DNA of 64,000 nucleotides, from NCBI GenBank assembly GCA_002423585.1, contig DIWS01000009.1:70938-134937 (forward strand), in the 5' to 3' direction. A program made the translations under genes and the position numbers. The notes under the pieces were generated by a model. The model was not told the origin of the DNA. It did not search any database and was given only the letters and a program-made list of their open reading frames with translations. Each line of letters starts with the position of its first letter. Position 1 is the stretch's first letter. This stretch comes from Actinobacteria bacterium UBA6100 (GTDB lineage Bacteria > Actinomycetota > Coriobacteriia > Anaerosomatales > Anaerosomataceae). Shown one piece after another: positions 25,001 to 33,179 of this stretch.

Positions 25001-26215
25001 CGACCGCCCGGGAGGCCCATCGACGGCGTACCGGGCAAGCCGAAGGCGGGCGGGGGCGATTCCACACCGCCGCCGAAGAAGCCGGGCGGTTCCGAGACGC
25101 CCGAGGCCGGCAAGCCCAAGGACGCGTCGGCGCCCGAGAAGCCGCCCGCCGAGAAGGCGCCTTCGGACAAACCCTCGGGCGAGACTCCACCCAAGGACAA
25201 GACCGGCACGCCGGAACCGGGCACCAAGCCCGATGCGCCGAAACCTCCCGGCAAGCCGCTCTCGCCCGCCGAGCAGGTGCGTTCCGGAATCAAGAAGGGC
25301 AAGGACGGCAAGCCGTACGCGAACAAGGCCGACGTGCTCGAGATCATGACCGACCCCCAGGCGGTCCGCTCGCTCAAGAACGCGCCGCCCGAGGTGCAGA
25401 AGGCGTTCGAGAACACGCGCCAGCTCATCTACGAAGGCCACGACATCGCGGTGGAGAACCACGTCCGCACCAAGGTCGCGGGCATGGCCGGCAAGGAGAT
25501 CAAGGTCATGGAGGTGCGCTCGCCGGGCTCGGACGGGACGACGCTCAACACGGACCGCGACTTCCGCGTCTGCTACAAGGATGTAGACCCCAAGACCGGT
25601 AAGGAGATCTGGATCGAGGTCGACCGTCGCAACTGGGAGATGGAGTCGAACCGCTCCTTTGCCGAGGCGACGGGCGGCCCCACCCATCCGCCCGAGGCTG
25701 CCGCCAAGTGGGCGAAGGACCATCAGCAACTGCCCACCGACCTCAACCATCCCGAGGCCTGCGCGGACTTCTCGGACCAGGCACTCATCTGGGATGAGAA
25801 GCGCGGGACGTGGACGCAGACCCAGATCAAGTCGAACATCGAGATGGTGCGCGATGGCACGTCCACACTCGTCGACCCCGACGGGCTCGGCAAGATGTAC
25901 GAGACCAAGGTCGACGACGCCTTCAAGAGCGGCCAGCCCACCACCGAGGCGTTCGTCCAGGCCGACAAGGCCGTCCGCGATCTCGTCCAGTGCCGCACCG
26001 GTTACATGTCACAGGACTACAAGATGCCGCCGCTGCCGGACAACTTGCGAGACGGCATCCAGATCGTGCAGCGAGGCGCCTCGGACCCGAGCAACCCGGC
26101 GGCGTGGACCGCTGCCGAAGCGGAGCTCAAGCAGGCCGGCTTCCCCGGCGGACTGGCCGAGTTCATGGGCCAGATGCGCGGTCAGTTCGGCGCGCTGGGT
26201 GATGCGACGAAGTAG
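22025..26215 (+). CDS. Giant exported multidomain protein, copy 1 (1,396 residues)
   Basis: Start at the ATG at 22025 overlapping the zinc-ribbon gene. Layout: signal/anchor (TLGFVLLVSAAVAPLAIA, about 14-31); N-terminal domain (YDNPAGWAVELREPP ... IFRSMQFDW, to about 218); Ala-rich membrane segment (AIAGGLGAVAAAAAAMAGAA, about 228-247); beta-rich repeats (about 260-700, e.g. LSVSPEQSQTLTVTVYQV, SIEFSSASEWLDL, VDHTGGSQWEFTTAWREG); a helical part with a second hydrophobic stretch (ISWCGDIAFGVATGSLVG, about 803-845); a Pro/Lys-rich linker (about 935-1078); and a conserved C-terminal domain of about 315 residues (HDIAVENHVRTKVAGMAGKE, NTDRDFRVCYKD, DHQQLPTDLNHPEACADFSD). Family not recognised. 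No obvious immunity gene follows, so a toxin role is only one possibility. Confidence 0.75.
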   Translation: MRATPRVTRALATLGFVLLVSAAVAPLAIALTPISVTYDNPAGWAVELREPPEYPGYWLSIEQNVDNEDGTIAHHSSVFVNQTTEHYGSLDEFLDAYDMPRIEANPVTIEGLNDDTSLSFEETRQFTQADNGTTEIGGKPAYFTTSRYEMLMESFDGPVEAGQSAVYYVDLGDSGVIIYVSAMTRRGYFDQLDTQWAQADAIFRSMQFDWGDGSVTGGTTTGGGLPWQAIAGGLGAVAAAAAAMAGAAAKTSAKSKTKQDPNQPIGYILNVSSDRLSVSPEQSQTLTVTVYQVMPDGRPVPAAANISLTAPPGASVQPASGASPLSAVVWQTGEIAPGAQLLVQAATAGGSSQTAVTVVGAGELRLDVTFEPADKRELIASGADHVTLVATVAIPPGVAADPSVDLTLVRSSIEFSSASEWLDLSAPVIHGEGMAVSVEASQPDPDHPKDPPPTCIVHVKAQVGTETLTESVSIAMARNPMLDAAPDVVEFSAETGAVAEVRVWVDHTGGSQWEFTTAWREGSEPLAQVDLERTGPATCTLTLTEDAAGKLDPARPEDSATLRILATCAGFAELERYVKVIVRQEGIFVDPVGRHPEDGAFRIAADGSAKVTDIDFRVYVRDTATGEIAPDIALAQALAFEPAGETGTPGRLMLEKGAVGWQSVGVRSLNDSAAIWQFSCPRRLPTGGKVLPATLRAYVDGPERQYDALISLGLLGVDTEPFSAEWKKEYAYCERIIADYVPADVQPRFRKILAERGRTLGAEGLYEMRKRIWEFAQTQIMIEVHDYLDEAWRWQNAEDLFDWISWCGDIAFGVATGSLVGSAAALGLGLLKPMLVSAVDCWINGRSLEDWAYQQVGIGIGVVEGCATDVDFIKMLGARAPLAWAGFLAYYFAKELYNDPRMDVVRAMKNVARMVRDEALVIFLRRVCKVSPGVHPGSDAADATPPKKVAGAEPPPPARPKTKTKAGASGGGDGPPPPKKPPVATGADGSDGRPPGRPIDGVPGKPKAGGGDSTPPPKKPGGSETPEAGKPKDASAPEKPPAEKAPSDKPSGETPPKDKTGTPEPGTKPDAPKPPGKPLSPAEQVRSGIKKGKDGKPYANKADVLEIMTDPQAVRSLKNAPPEVQKAFENTRQLIYEGHDIAVENHVRTKVAGMAGKEIKVMEVRSPGSDGTTLNTDRDFRVCYKDVDPKTGKEIWIEVDRRNWEMESNRSFAEATGGPTHPPEAAAKWAKDHQQLPTDLNHPEACADFSDQALIWDEKRGTWTQTQIKSNIEMVRDGTSTLVDPDGLGKMYETKVDDAFKSGQPTTEAFVQADKAVRDLVQCRTGYMSQDYKMPPLPDNLRDGIQIVQRGASDPSNPAAWTAAEAELKQAGFPGGLAEFMGQMRGQFGALGDATK

Positions 26216-26285
26216 GAGGACGAGGGGGAAGAAGGCCCACCACGGTATAGTTGTCCTTTGAGCACACCCTCACGAAGGAGACGAC

Positions 26286-26951
26286 GTGACCCAGGGCCCC
26301 GTGGAGTACTGCACCGCGTGCGGAACACCGATCACCGGAAGCGACAGATTCTGTACGAAGTGCGGGACACCACGGCAAGCGCCGACTACCGCGCAGACCC
26401 CCACGCTCGCGCAGCAGACGGGGCAGGCCGCACAGACCGCGCGCCAGGCGTACGGCGCGGTCGCGCAGGTCGCGGCCGTCGGCGGCATGGCCGCCTCCCT
26501 GCCCTGGCAGACGATCGTCGCGGGTGAGACGCCCGACCTGCGCGCGATGCTCTCCCGGGTGGCGGTGCCCGGCGCCCGCACGCTGGCGCAGCGCTCACTC
26601 AAAAAGCCCGGCCTTGCGATGGCCGCCACCGCGGTACTCGACCTGTTCGTGGCAGGTATGTCCGGCGGAGGCAGTGCGCTGATCGGCGCACTCCCCCGCG
26701 TGTTCGCCGGCGGAACCACCGCGCTGCTCTCTCTGATCACCGGCACCAAGGGCGGTGCGCTGCGCGGCATCACCGGCGTCGTCTCGCTCGTGACCGCGCT
26801 CATCCAGGTGGTCTCACTCGGCATCACGCTCGTCGGGGGTCTACGCGGCGGGATGCCGTTGCTCTCGACGCTCTCCATGGGGGTCGCCATGGCCTCGGCG
26901 CTCACGATGGCCGTCAAGACGGCCTCGGTGGCCCTGAGGAGGCGGTCATGA
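26286..26951 (+). CDS. Zinc-ribbon membrane protein, copy 2 of the duplicated module
   Basis: 221 residues from the GTG at 26286 (AAGGAG upstream). Zinc ribbon EYCTACGTPITGSDRFCTKC, then QTGQAAQTARQAYGAVAQVA and SLPWQTIVAGETPDLRAMLS, followed by hydrophobic helices (GLAMAATAVLDLFVAGMSGG; ALIGALPRVFAGGTTALLSL; GGALRGITGVVSLVTALIQV). All elements align with the gene at 21348 in the same order. The stop overlaps the next ATG (ATGA). It lies 70 bases after copy 1 of the giant gene, so the four genes are probably one unit that arose by tandem duplication. Confidence 0.75.
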   Translation: MTQGPVEYCTACGTPITGSDRFCTKCGTPRQAPTTAQTPTLAQQTGQAAQTARQAYGAVAQVAAVGGMAASLPWQTIVAGETPDLRAMLSRVAVPGARTLAQRSLKKPGLAMAATAVLDLFVAGMSGGGSALIGALPRVFAGGTTALLSLITGTKGGALRGITGVVSLVTALIQVVSLGITLVGGLRGGMPLLSTLSMGVAMASALTMAVKTASVALRRRS

Positions 26952-29900
26952 TGGGCGCCCTCGCACACCGCCGGGACCGCATCCGCCGTGCCGCTGCATG
27001 GAGCATGCTCGCAGCGCTCGGCTCGCTGCTCCTGCTCCCCGCACTCGCCTTCGCCGCCGGCAACCTGGTCACCAGCTACAGCGCGCCGGACTTCTGGAAC
27101 ATGGTAAGCAACGATGAGGACTCCTTCTCCCTCAATGCCGAGTACGGTGACCTCGACTGGGGTGGCGAAGCGAGCGTCTCGGCGAAGATCAAGACCCCTG
27201 AGAACCCGTACACCGGCCAGCCGGAGGAGCATTACTACACGTCCTTTGAGGACTTCGCCGCCCGCTCGGGCGGCTCGGTCACGCTCTACGGAAGCGCCGA
27301 CCAGGTGGCGGTGCAGGTGGACTACGTGTGGACCGGCGCTCAGAAGACGACCATCGGGGGCCTCGAGGCCTGGTCCAACATCGGCGTGTTCAAGGAGTAC
27401 GCGGACCCCGACGCCGGCAACTACAGCAACTGGTTCCAGACCGAGTACCAGTACTGGATCCCCACCGACGACGGCGGCATCTACGTCTCCGCAGGCGGGA
27501 CCATCGCGAGTGATGAGACCGACGCCAACTACAACGCGATGGTGAACGACATCGAGTCGATACTCGCATCGCTGCGCTTCAACGCCTCGGGCACGAGCAC
27601 CGGTGTTGCGCTTCCCGGCGACGACGGCGACACCTCGCCGTGGCGCACGGTCGGGGCCGGCATCGGCGCGGTGGCTGCCGCAGCGATCGCTCTCGCCGGC
27701 GCCGCCGCGAGCGCGCGCGCCAGGACCGGAGCCGAGGAGCCGGCGCCCGGCCAGCCCGTGGGCTACGTGCTGCAACTCTCCACCCGCCGACTCACCGTGA
27801 GCGCGGAGCACTCGGCGAGCTTCACCGCACAGGCGTTCAAGGTCTTGCCCAACGGGACCTTCCAACCGGCCGCCGATGCCGCGATCGTGTTGCATCTCCC
27901 TGTCGGCGTAAGCGTCCAGCCGCAGACCGCCTACGGCACGCTCCAGGCCACCGTGTGGCAAGCCGGCGAGATCGCTCTCGGCTCGGCGATCACCGTGGAG
28001 GCCCGTGCGTCGCTCGGCAGCACCACGTCCACCGTCGCGGTCGCCGCTGCCGGCATCAGCCGCATCGTCACGCGCATCGAACCTGCCGGGACGCTGGCGC
28101 TCAGCACCCAGGGCGGGCAGTCGATCACGCTCGTCGGGGCCGTGGAGCTCCTCGGCGCCGATGCCACCGACGCCGCGCTGGACCCTGCGGCGATCCGCGC
28201 ATCGATCGAGTTCGCCGAGGATTCCGAGTGGCTCGAGATCTCGGTGCCCGCCGACTACGAGGACGGCCGCGCCGTCACCGTGATGGCGTCGCAGCCGGAC
28301 CCGACGAGCCCGGTGCAGCCGCCCGAGAGCGCCACGGTGCGCGTGAGCGCGTGGATCGGCGAACGTCCACTGACCGAGCTCGTGGCCATCCCGCTCGCAG
28401 GGCTGCCCGAGATCGATGCCAAGCCCGACGAGGTCTCTCTCGCCGCCGAGTCGGGCGCGAACGCCGAGGTGGCCATCACCGTCACCAACGCGGGCGACGT
28501 GCCCTGGCAGTTCGAGACCGAGTGGCGCGAGGGCTCGCGGGCGATCGCAACACCCTCGCTCGAGCCGACCGGCCCCTCGGCCGCGACGCTCACCATCACC
28601 GAGAGTGGCAGCGACCAGCTCGACCCCACGCGCCCCGAGACCGCATCCACGCTCGTGGTGACCGCCACCGCCGACGGCTACGACGAGCTCCGCCGGCAGG
28701 TGACCGTGATCGTCTCGCAGGAGGGCCTGTTCATCGACCGCACGAGCGTGGACCCGTCGTCCGGCGCCTTCCCGCTCGCCGCCGACGGCTCGGCACGCCC
28801 CACCGCGATCGACCTGCGCGTGTTCGTCCGCGACCCCTCCACCGGCCAGATCGCGCCGGACATCGGCCTTGCCGGGCAAGCCTCACTCGAGATCGGTGGG
28901 CAGGAGGGCACGAGCGGACACGCGGGGCTCAAGGCCGGCGGACTGATCGTGGAGCCCGCAGGCATCCGGCAGCTCAACGTCCCGAGCGCGACCTTCAACC
29001 TGTCGCTCGAGCACAAGCTCCCCACCGCCGGCGAACCCGTGCCGGCGGCGATTCTCGCGAGCATCCCCGGCTACGACGCCGACCGCTTCTCGGCACTCGT
29101 GCCACTGCGCCTGCTCGGCGTGAACATGGAGCCGTACTCCGACGCCTGGGAGACCGAGCGCGACAACTGCCTCGACATCATCCGCGCGTACGTTCCAGCC
29201 GAGCACCAGGAGCGCCTCTACAACCTCGTGGCCGAACGCTCGCTCACGATGGGCGCCGAGGGCCTGTTCGTGATGCGCAAGCAGATCTGGAGCTTCGCGC
29301 ACGACCAGATCATGAAGGAGAAGCACGAGCACCTCGACGCGGCCTGGTGGGCCCAGCAGATCGAGGACACGCTCGATTGGGTCTCGTGGTGCGGCGACAT
29401 CGCGCTCGGCGTGGCGAGCGGCGCCTACCTCGGCGTTGTGGGATCGATCGCCATAGGCATGCTGAAGCCACTCCTCGTCTCGGCGATGGAGGTGTGGCTC
29501 GCCGGCGGCGGTCTGGACGACTGGCTCCTCGCTCAGACCTCGACGCTCACGGGCGTGCTCGAGGGCAGTCTCACCGATCCCGACTTCCTCACCAAGCTCT
29601 CCGGTGACAAGAAGGCGATCGGCTGGGCGCTCTTCATCGCCTACTACTTCGCCAAGGAGATCTACAACGATCCGCAGATGTCGGTGACCAACGCGATGAA
29701 GAACGTCGGACGGCAGCTCCGAGACGAGGGCCTCGTCCGGTTCCTGCAGATGATTGCGGGCATGAAGGGCATCACGCCCGAGACCGCGCGCGCCAAGGGA
29801 GCGGGAGCCGACGCGGGCGTGCCGAAGACCGCCACGCCCGATGCGCCACGCGCCAAGACGCCGGCCGCACCCGACGGCCCCCACGCGAAGATGCCGGCAG

Positions 29901-31156
29901 CACCGGACGCGCCGCGCACGAGAACCCCTGCTGCGGGAGATGCACCGCCTCCGCGAACCCCGGCCGCCGCACCTGATGGCATGACACCCGATGTCCCGCC
30001 CGCCCGTACCCCGGGCGCCGATGCCGATGCCGCCGCACGGCCGAGAACGGACGCCCCGGATGCGGACACGACGCCCCGGGACCGCACGCCCGATACCGAT
30101 GCCGCCGAGCCGACGCAGAAGACGCCCGAAGCTGAAGCCGACACGAAGCCGGAGCAGAAGCCCGAGCAGAAGCCCGTCGAGAAGGCCGCCGAGGGCGATA
30201 CCCCCGACCCCCGGCGCGCGAGCAGCGACCCGGCGGTGCGCGCCAAGAGCATGTCCGACGACATCGCCGCAAAGACGGCCGGTGGCAAGCCGCTCGACGT
30301 GCCGACCGTTGAGCGCATCATGCGCGACCCGGACGCGATGCGGAAGCTCCGCGCGTCCGATCCTGATGCCTGGCGCACGTTCAATGAGACGCGCCAGAAG
30401 GTCTACAAGGCGCACGATGCGGATCTCAAGGAATGGGCCAAGAAGAACCTGCCGGAAGCCGAGGGGCACGAGATCGCCGTGCACACCGTCGGCCACGTGG
30501 ACGGTGTGGACCGCGACTACCGACTCGGCTACTTCAAGAAGGACCCGAAGGGACACAACAGGTTCATCGAGATACCGCGGGAGAAGTGGGCCGGCGAGTC
30601 ACAGCGGATCTTCTCGGAGAAGACCGGCGGACCGTCGGATGCGAAGGGCGCCGAACGCTGGACATCAGAACGCCAGCAACTGCAGACCGACTACACGCAC
30701 GAAGAGGCCTCGATCGACATGGCCGACCAGGGGACCGTCTACGATCCCAAGACCGACACGTGGCAGGAGACACGCTTCACCCCCAACGACCAGATGGTGA
30801 AAGACGGTCGCTCCACGCTCATCGACCCCGACGGCTACGGCAAGACGTATCGCACCAAGGTGATGAACTCCTACAAGCAGGGCAACACGCTCGACGCTTT
30901 CACCCAGGCGGACAAGGCCGCACACTCGCTCGAAGGCGTGCGCGACGGATACGGCAAGCAGCACTACCGCATCGATGAGCTTCCTCCGAACGTCCGGGAA
31001 GGCATGGACGTGGTGCGGCAGGCCAAGGAGGGCACCATGAGCGTGTCGGAGGCCAACGCGCGACTCGAGGGCCTCGACTTCAAGGGCGGCCTGCCCGGAT
31101 TCATGGATGACATCGCCGGACGCTTCGGCGACCTGGGAGGCGCGCAGAAGCAGTAG
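26948..31156 (+). CDS. Giant exported multidomain protein, copy 2 (1,402 residues)
   Basis: Same domain order as copy 1. Signal peptide (MLAALGSLLLLPALAFAAG); N-terminal domain to about 218; Ala-rich membrane segment (VGAGIGAVAAAAIALAGAAA); beta-rich region with matching SIEFAEDSEWLEI and FETEWREGSRAI segments; hydrophobic helical part (VSWCGDIALGVASGAYLG); Pro/Ala-rich linker of repeating 'A-x-x-x-P-R-x-R/K-T-P' type (about 941-1090); and the conserved C-terminal domain (VDGVDRDYRLGYFKKDPKGH; ERQQLQTDYTHEEASIDMAD; DGRSTLIDPDGYGKTYRTKV; AFTQADKAAHSLEGVRDGYG). Linkers have diverged in sequence, but both end domains have not. Localisation is predicted to be cell envelope or extracellular. Family not recognised. 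Confidence 0.75.
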   Translation: MMGALAHRRDRIRRAAAWSMLAALGSLLLLPALAFAAGNLVTSYSAPDFWNMVSNDEDSFSLNAEYGDLDWGGEASVSAKIKTPENPYTGQPEEHYYTSFEDFAARSGGSVTLYGSADQVAVQVDYVWTGAQKTTIGGLEAWSNIGVFKEYADPDAGNYSNWFQTEYQYWIPTDDGGIYVSAGGTIASDETDANYNAMVNDIESILASLRFNASGTSTGVALPGDDGDTSPWRTVGAGIGAVAAAAIALAGAAASARARTGAEEPAPGQPVGYVLQLSTRRLTVSAEHSASFTAQAFKVLPNGTFQPAADAAIVLHLPVGVSVQPQTAYGTLQATVWQAGEIALGSAITVEARASLGSTTSTVAVAAAGISRIVTRIEPAGTLALSTQGGQSITLVGAVELLGADATDAALDPAAIRASIEFAEDSEWLEISVPADYEDGRAVTVMASQPDPTSPVQPPESATVRVSAWIGERPLTELVAIPLAGLPEIDAKPDEVSLAAESGANAEVAITVTNAGDVPWQFETEWREGSRAIATPSLEPTGPSAATLTITESGSDQLDPTRPETASTLVVTATADGYDELRRQVTVIVSQEGLFIDRTSVDPSSGAFPLAADGSARPTAIDLRVFVRDPSTGQIAPDIGLAGQASLEIGGQEGTSGHAGLKAGGLIVEPAGIRQLNVPSATFNLSLEHKLPTAGEPVPAAILASIPGYDADRFSALVPLRLLGVNMEPYSDAWETERDNCLDIIRAYVPAEHQERLYNLVAERSLTMGAEGLFVMRKQIWSFAHDQIMKEKHEHLDAAWWAQQIEDTLDWVSWCGDIALGVASGAYLGVVGSIAIGMLKPLLVSAMEVWLAGGGLDDWLLAQTSTLTGVLEGSLTDPDFLTKLSGDKKAIGWALFIAYYFAKEIYNDPQMSVTNAMKNVGRQLRDEGLVRFLQMIAGMKGITPETARAKGAGADAGVPKTATPDAPRAKTPAAPDGPHAKMPAAPDAPRTRTPAAGDAPPPRTPAAAPDGMTPDVPPARTPGADADAAARPRTDAPDADTTPRDRTPDTDAAEPTQKTPEAEADTKPEQKPEQKPVEKAAEGDTPDPRRASSDPAVRAKSMSDDIAAKTAGGKPLDVPTVERIMRDPDAMRKLRASDPDAWRTFNETRQKVYKAHDADLKEWAKKNLPEAEGHEIAVHTVGHVDGVDRDYRLGYFKKDPKGHNRFIEIPREKWAGESQRIFSEKTGGPSDAKGAERWTSERQQLQTDYTHEEASIDMADQGTVYDPKTDTWQETRFTPNDQMVKDGRSTLIDPDGYGKTYRTKVMNSYKQGNTLDAFTQADKAAHSLEGVRDGYGKQHYRIDELPPNVREGMDVVRQAKEGTMSVSEANARLEGLDFKGGLPGFMDDIAGRFGDLGGAQKQ

Positions 31157-31176
31157 TCGGGCAGCACAAGAGCGGC

Positions 31177-31632
31177 TCACACCGCCAGCGCGGCCTCCGG
31201 ATCGAACCCCTCGGCAAAGGGGTTCGCGAAGCGCACACCCTCGATGACCGCGCCGTCGGTGAAGTCCTCCGAAAGGACGAGCGGGATGTGGTTCACGCGC
31301 GCCACCGCCCAGATCTGCGCGTCGTAGTAGGGCATCTGGTAGCGGATGGTCGCCCGGAGCGCCTCGAGTACCACACGGAGCGTCGTATCGTACACAGGGA
31401 AGGCGTGAGCCCAGCGCTCGGTGGCCGCCGTTGCTTCACCTCGACCGTGCGTATGCCCGAAGCGGCGCGCCACCACCGAGTGGTGCTCACCGAGTACCTG
31501 CGCGCAGAGTGCGCCAACCTCCTTGATCTCGAGGATTCGCAGAAGCGCCTGTGCGCTGTGACACTTCTCTTCCTCGTCGGTGTCGATCGTGTACACCAGT
31601 ACGTTGGTGTCAATCAGTGCGACCCCGCTCAT
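31177..31632 (-). CDS. PIN domain toxin (VapC-like ribonuclease)
   Basis: 151 residues. PIN nuclease acid residues visible: ALIDTNVLVYTIDTDE (D8), VLGEHHSVV (E), YYDAQIWAVARVN (D) and VLSEDFTDG (D). VapC-type toxins cleave specific RNAs. It overlaps the ribbon-helix-helix antitoxin gene by 23 bases, giving a compact toxin-antitoxin operon. ATG at 31632 chosen; a longer frame reads through the antitoxin. Convergent with the giant gene, ending 20 bases from its stop. Confidence 0.87.
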   Translation of the reverse strand: MSGVALIDTNVLVYTIDTDEEEKCHSAQALLRILEIKEVGALCAQVLGEHHSVVARRFGHTHGRGEATAATERWAHAFPVYDTTLRVVLEALRATIRYQMPYYDAQIWAVARVNHIPLVLSEDFTDGAVIEGVRFANPFAEGFDPEAALAV

Positions 31633-31879
31633 GCAGTTCCTCGCGTGTCCACGTGCGACCTCCACTGCCCCAGCCCTCCCGATCGGCGCGCCGCCACATC
31701 TCCTCGATGGCCTCCCATGCGGCCCGCCGCCGCTCCTGCTCCTCGGCATCCGCCAGCAGCCGACCGATGGCGTCGCGAATGAGCGCAGACTGTGACACGC
31801 CGAGGGCCTTCGCATGCGCCTCGAGCGCGCGCTCCTGTTCGGGCTTTATCACGATCTGCTTGCGCACCATGCGCGCCAT
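31610..31879 (-). CDS. Ribbon-helix-helix (CopG-type) antitoxin
   Basis: 89 residues. RHH domain: MVRKQIVIKPEQERALEAHA, KALGVSQSALIRDAIGRLL (strand-helix-helix), followed by a charged helix (ADAEEQERRRAAWEAIEEMW) and a tail likely to wrap the PIN toxin. Start at the ATG at 31879. Upstream direct repeats TACACATC at 31928-31935 and 31940-31947 (12-base period) surround an ACTATA (TATAGT on this strand) -10-like sequence and are good candidates for autorepression. Confidence 0.85.
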   Translation of the reverse strand: MARMVRKQIVIKPEQERALEAHAKALGVSQSALIRDAIGRLLADAEEQERRRAAWEAIEEMWRRADREGWGSGGRTWTREELHERGRTD

Positions 31880-31927
31880 GATGACTCGCCTGCCTCATCC
31901 GGAGTCCAGTTGGATCGGAACCGAAGT

Positions 31928-31947
31928 TACACATCACTATACACATC
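31928..31947 (-). promoter_or_regulatory. Promoter/operator of the RHH-PIN operon
   Basis: Two direct TACACATC repeats 12 bases apart overlap TATAGT on the minus strand, about 50 bases before the antitoxin start. Ribbon-helix-helix repressors often bind such short direct repeats. Confidence 0.5.
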
Positions 31948-31980
31948 TCTATCCACGTGCGCCGGTTCCGCGTGATGCGA

Positions 31981-32007
31981 AAGGCCCGGCGCATCGGCCG
32001 GGCCCTT
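31981..32007. terminator. Terminator-like hairpin downstream of selD
   Basis: AAGGCCCGGC and GCCGGGCCCTT form a stable GC-rich stem (7 bp plus AAG/CTT) with a 6-base loop, 51 bases after the selD stop. On the minus strand it is followed by CCTTTCG, a poor U-tract. Confidence 0.6.
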
Positions 32008-32057
32008 CGATCATCGATACCGCCATCTTGCGGGCAGGGGATGCACCTCACGGGCTG

Positions 32058-33086
32058 CTACACGATGCGGATCGTCCCCGGCTCGCCGTCGGTCATCCGC
32101 CCCACCACGGCAGCCTCTTCGCCGCGAGCCTCGAGTGCCGCGATGAGCACATCCACCCTGTCGGGAGCGACCGCCATCATCAGCCCACCACTCGTCTGCG
32201 GGTCGGCAAGGATGCCCTTCCAGGTGAAGCCCGCGGAACCCCAGTCGACGAACTCGTCGAGGAACGCGATCACGTCTGCGGTACGCCCCGGGCGCACCCC
32301 CGCTTCGGCATACTCCACCACGCCTGGCCACACCGGCACGCCCGCCAGGTCGATCTCGCACGCACAGCCGCTGCCGTGCGCCATCTCGCGCGCGTGGCCC
32401 ACCAGGCCGAAGCCGGTGATGTCGGTGCCCGCGTGCACGCCCACCTCGAGCATCGCCTCGGCGGCCGCGCGGTTGAGATGCGCCATGCTGTCGATAACGT
32501 CGCGCAGGCTCTCCTCGGTCTCGAGACCCTGCTTGATGGCAGTGTTGAGGATGCCCACGCCAAGCCGCTTGGTGAGCACGAGCAGGTCGCCGGGCAGCGC
32601 GCCGATGTTGCGCACCACGTCCTCGGGACGCGCCACACCCATCACCGACAGGCCGTACTTCGGCTCCCGGTCATCGATGGTGTGCCCGCCCACGATCACG
32701 GCGCCCGCCTCACGTACCTTGTCGGCACCGCCGCGGAGCACCTCGGCGGTCACCTCGGGCGGAAGCGAGCAGGGCATCGCGAGCAGGTTCATGGCCGTGA
32801 GCGGACGGCCGCCCATGGCGTAGATGTCCGAGAGGGCGTTGGCGGCGGTGATGCGCCCGAAGTCGTACGGGTCGTCGACCATGGGCGTGAAGAAGTCCAC
32901 CGTGAGGAGGACGGCCTGGTCGCCCATCATGTAGACGGCGGCGTCGTCCGAGGTGTCGAAGCCCACGAGCAGGTCTTCGGACTCTCCGGGACTCATGGTC
33001 TTGAGCACGGCTGCGAGGTCACCCGGACCCCACTTGGCGGCTCAACCGGCCTTGCTCGACATCGCTGTGAGACGGACTCGCTCCAC
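32058..33086 (-). CDS. selD: Selenide, water dikinase SelD (contains selenocysteine, in-frame TGA)
   Basis: 342 residues when the TGA at 33044-33042 is read as Sec. From the GTG at 33086 (TTAGGAG just upstream) the N-terminus is MERVRLTAMSSKAGUAAKWG, matching the SelD consensus RLTxxxxxxG(C/U)xxK with U15 and K18. Downstream: VGFDTSDDAAVYMMGDQAVL, TVDFFTPMVDDPYDFGRITA, NALSDIYAMGGRPLTAMNLL and VGGHTIDDREPKYGLSVMG. It makes selenophosphate from selenide and ATP. Starting after the TGA would remove the catalytic residue and lysine, so Sec is far more likely than truncation. It lies downstream of the META-domain gene and 12 kb from selA. Confidence 0.95.
33015..33044 (-). promoter_or_regulatory. 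Candidate bacterial SECIS hairpin in selD
   Basis: Ten bases after the UGA, GGGGTC (33031-33026) pairs with GACCTC (33020-33015) around a 5-base CGGGT loop (minus strand). The apical loop begins 17 bases after UGA, within the range reported for SelB-dependent hairpins, and exposes GG. Confidence 0.55.
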
Positions 33087-33179
33087 ATCGGCTCCTAACA
33101 ATCGCATGAACGCATAGTAAGCATAACCGAACCTGATGATTCCGGGGAAGCGGGATGCTGCGCCGATGTCGGGCGGAGG

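Noticed and set aside
31177..31879. PIN/RHH pair as an immunity system for the giant proteins
   Set aside because: The pair is a complete toxin-antitoxin operon on the other strand with its own operator; proximity alone is not evidence.
32058..33008. selD starting at the GTG after the TGA
   Set aside because: This start would remove the conserved catalytic Sec/Cys and Lys and has no ribosome binding site; the upstream GTG has TTAGGAG at ideal spacing.
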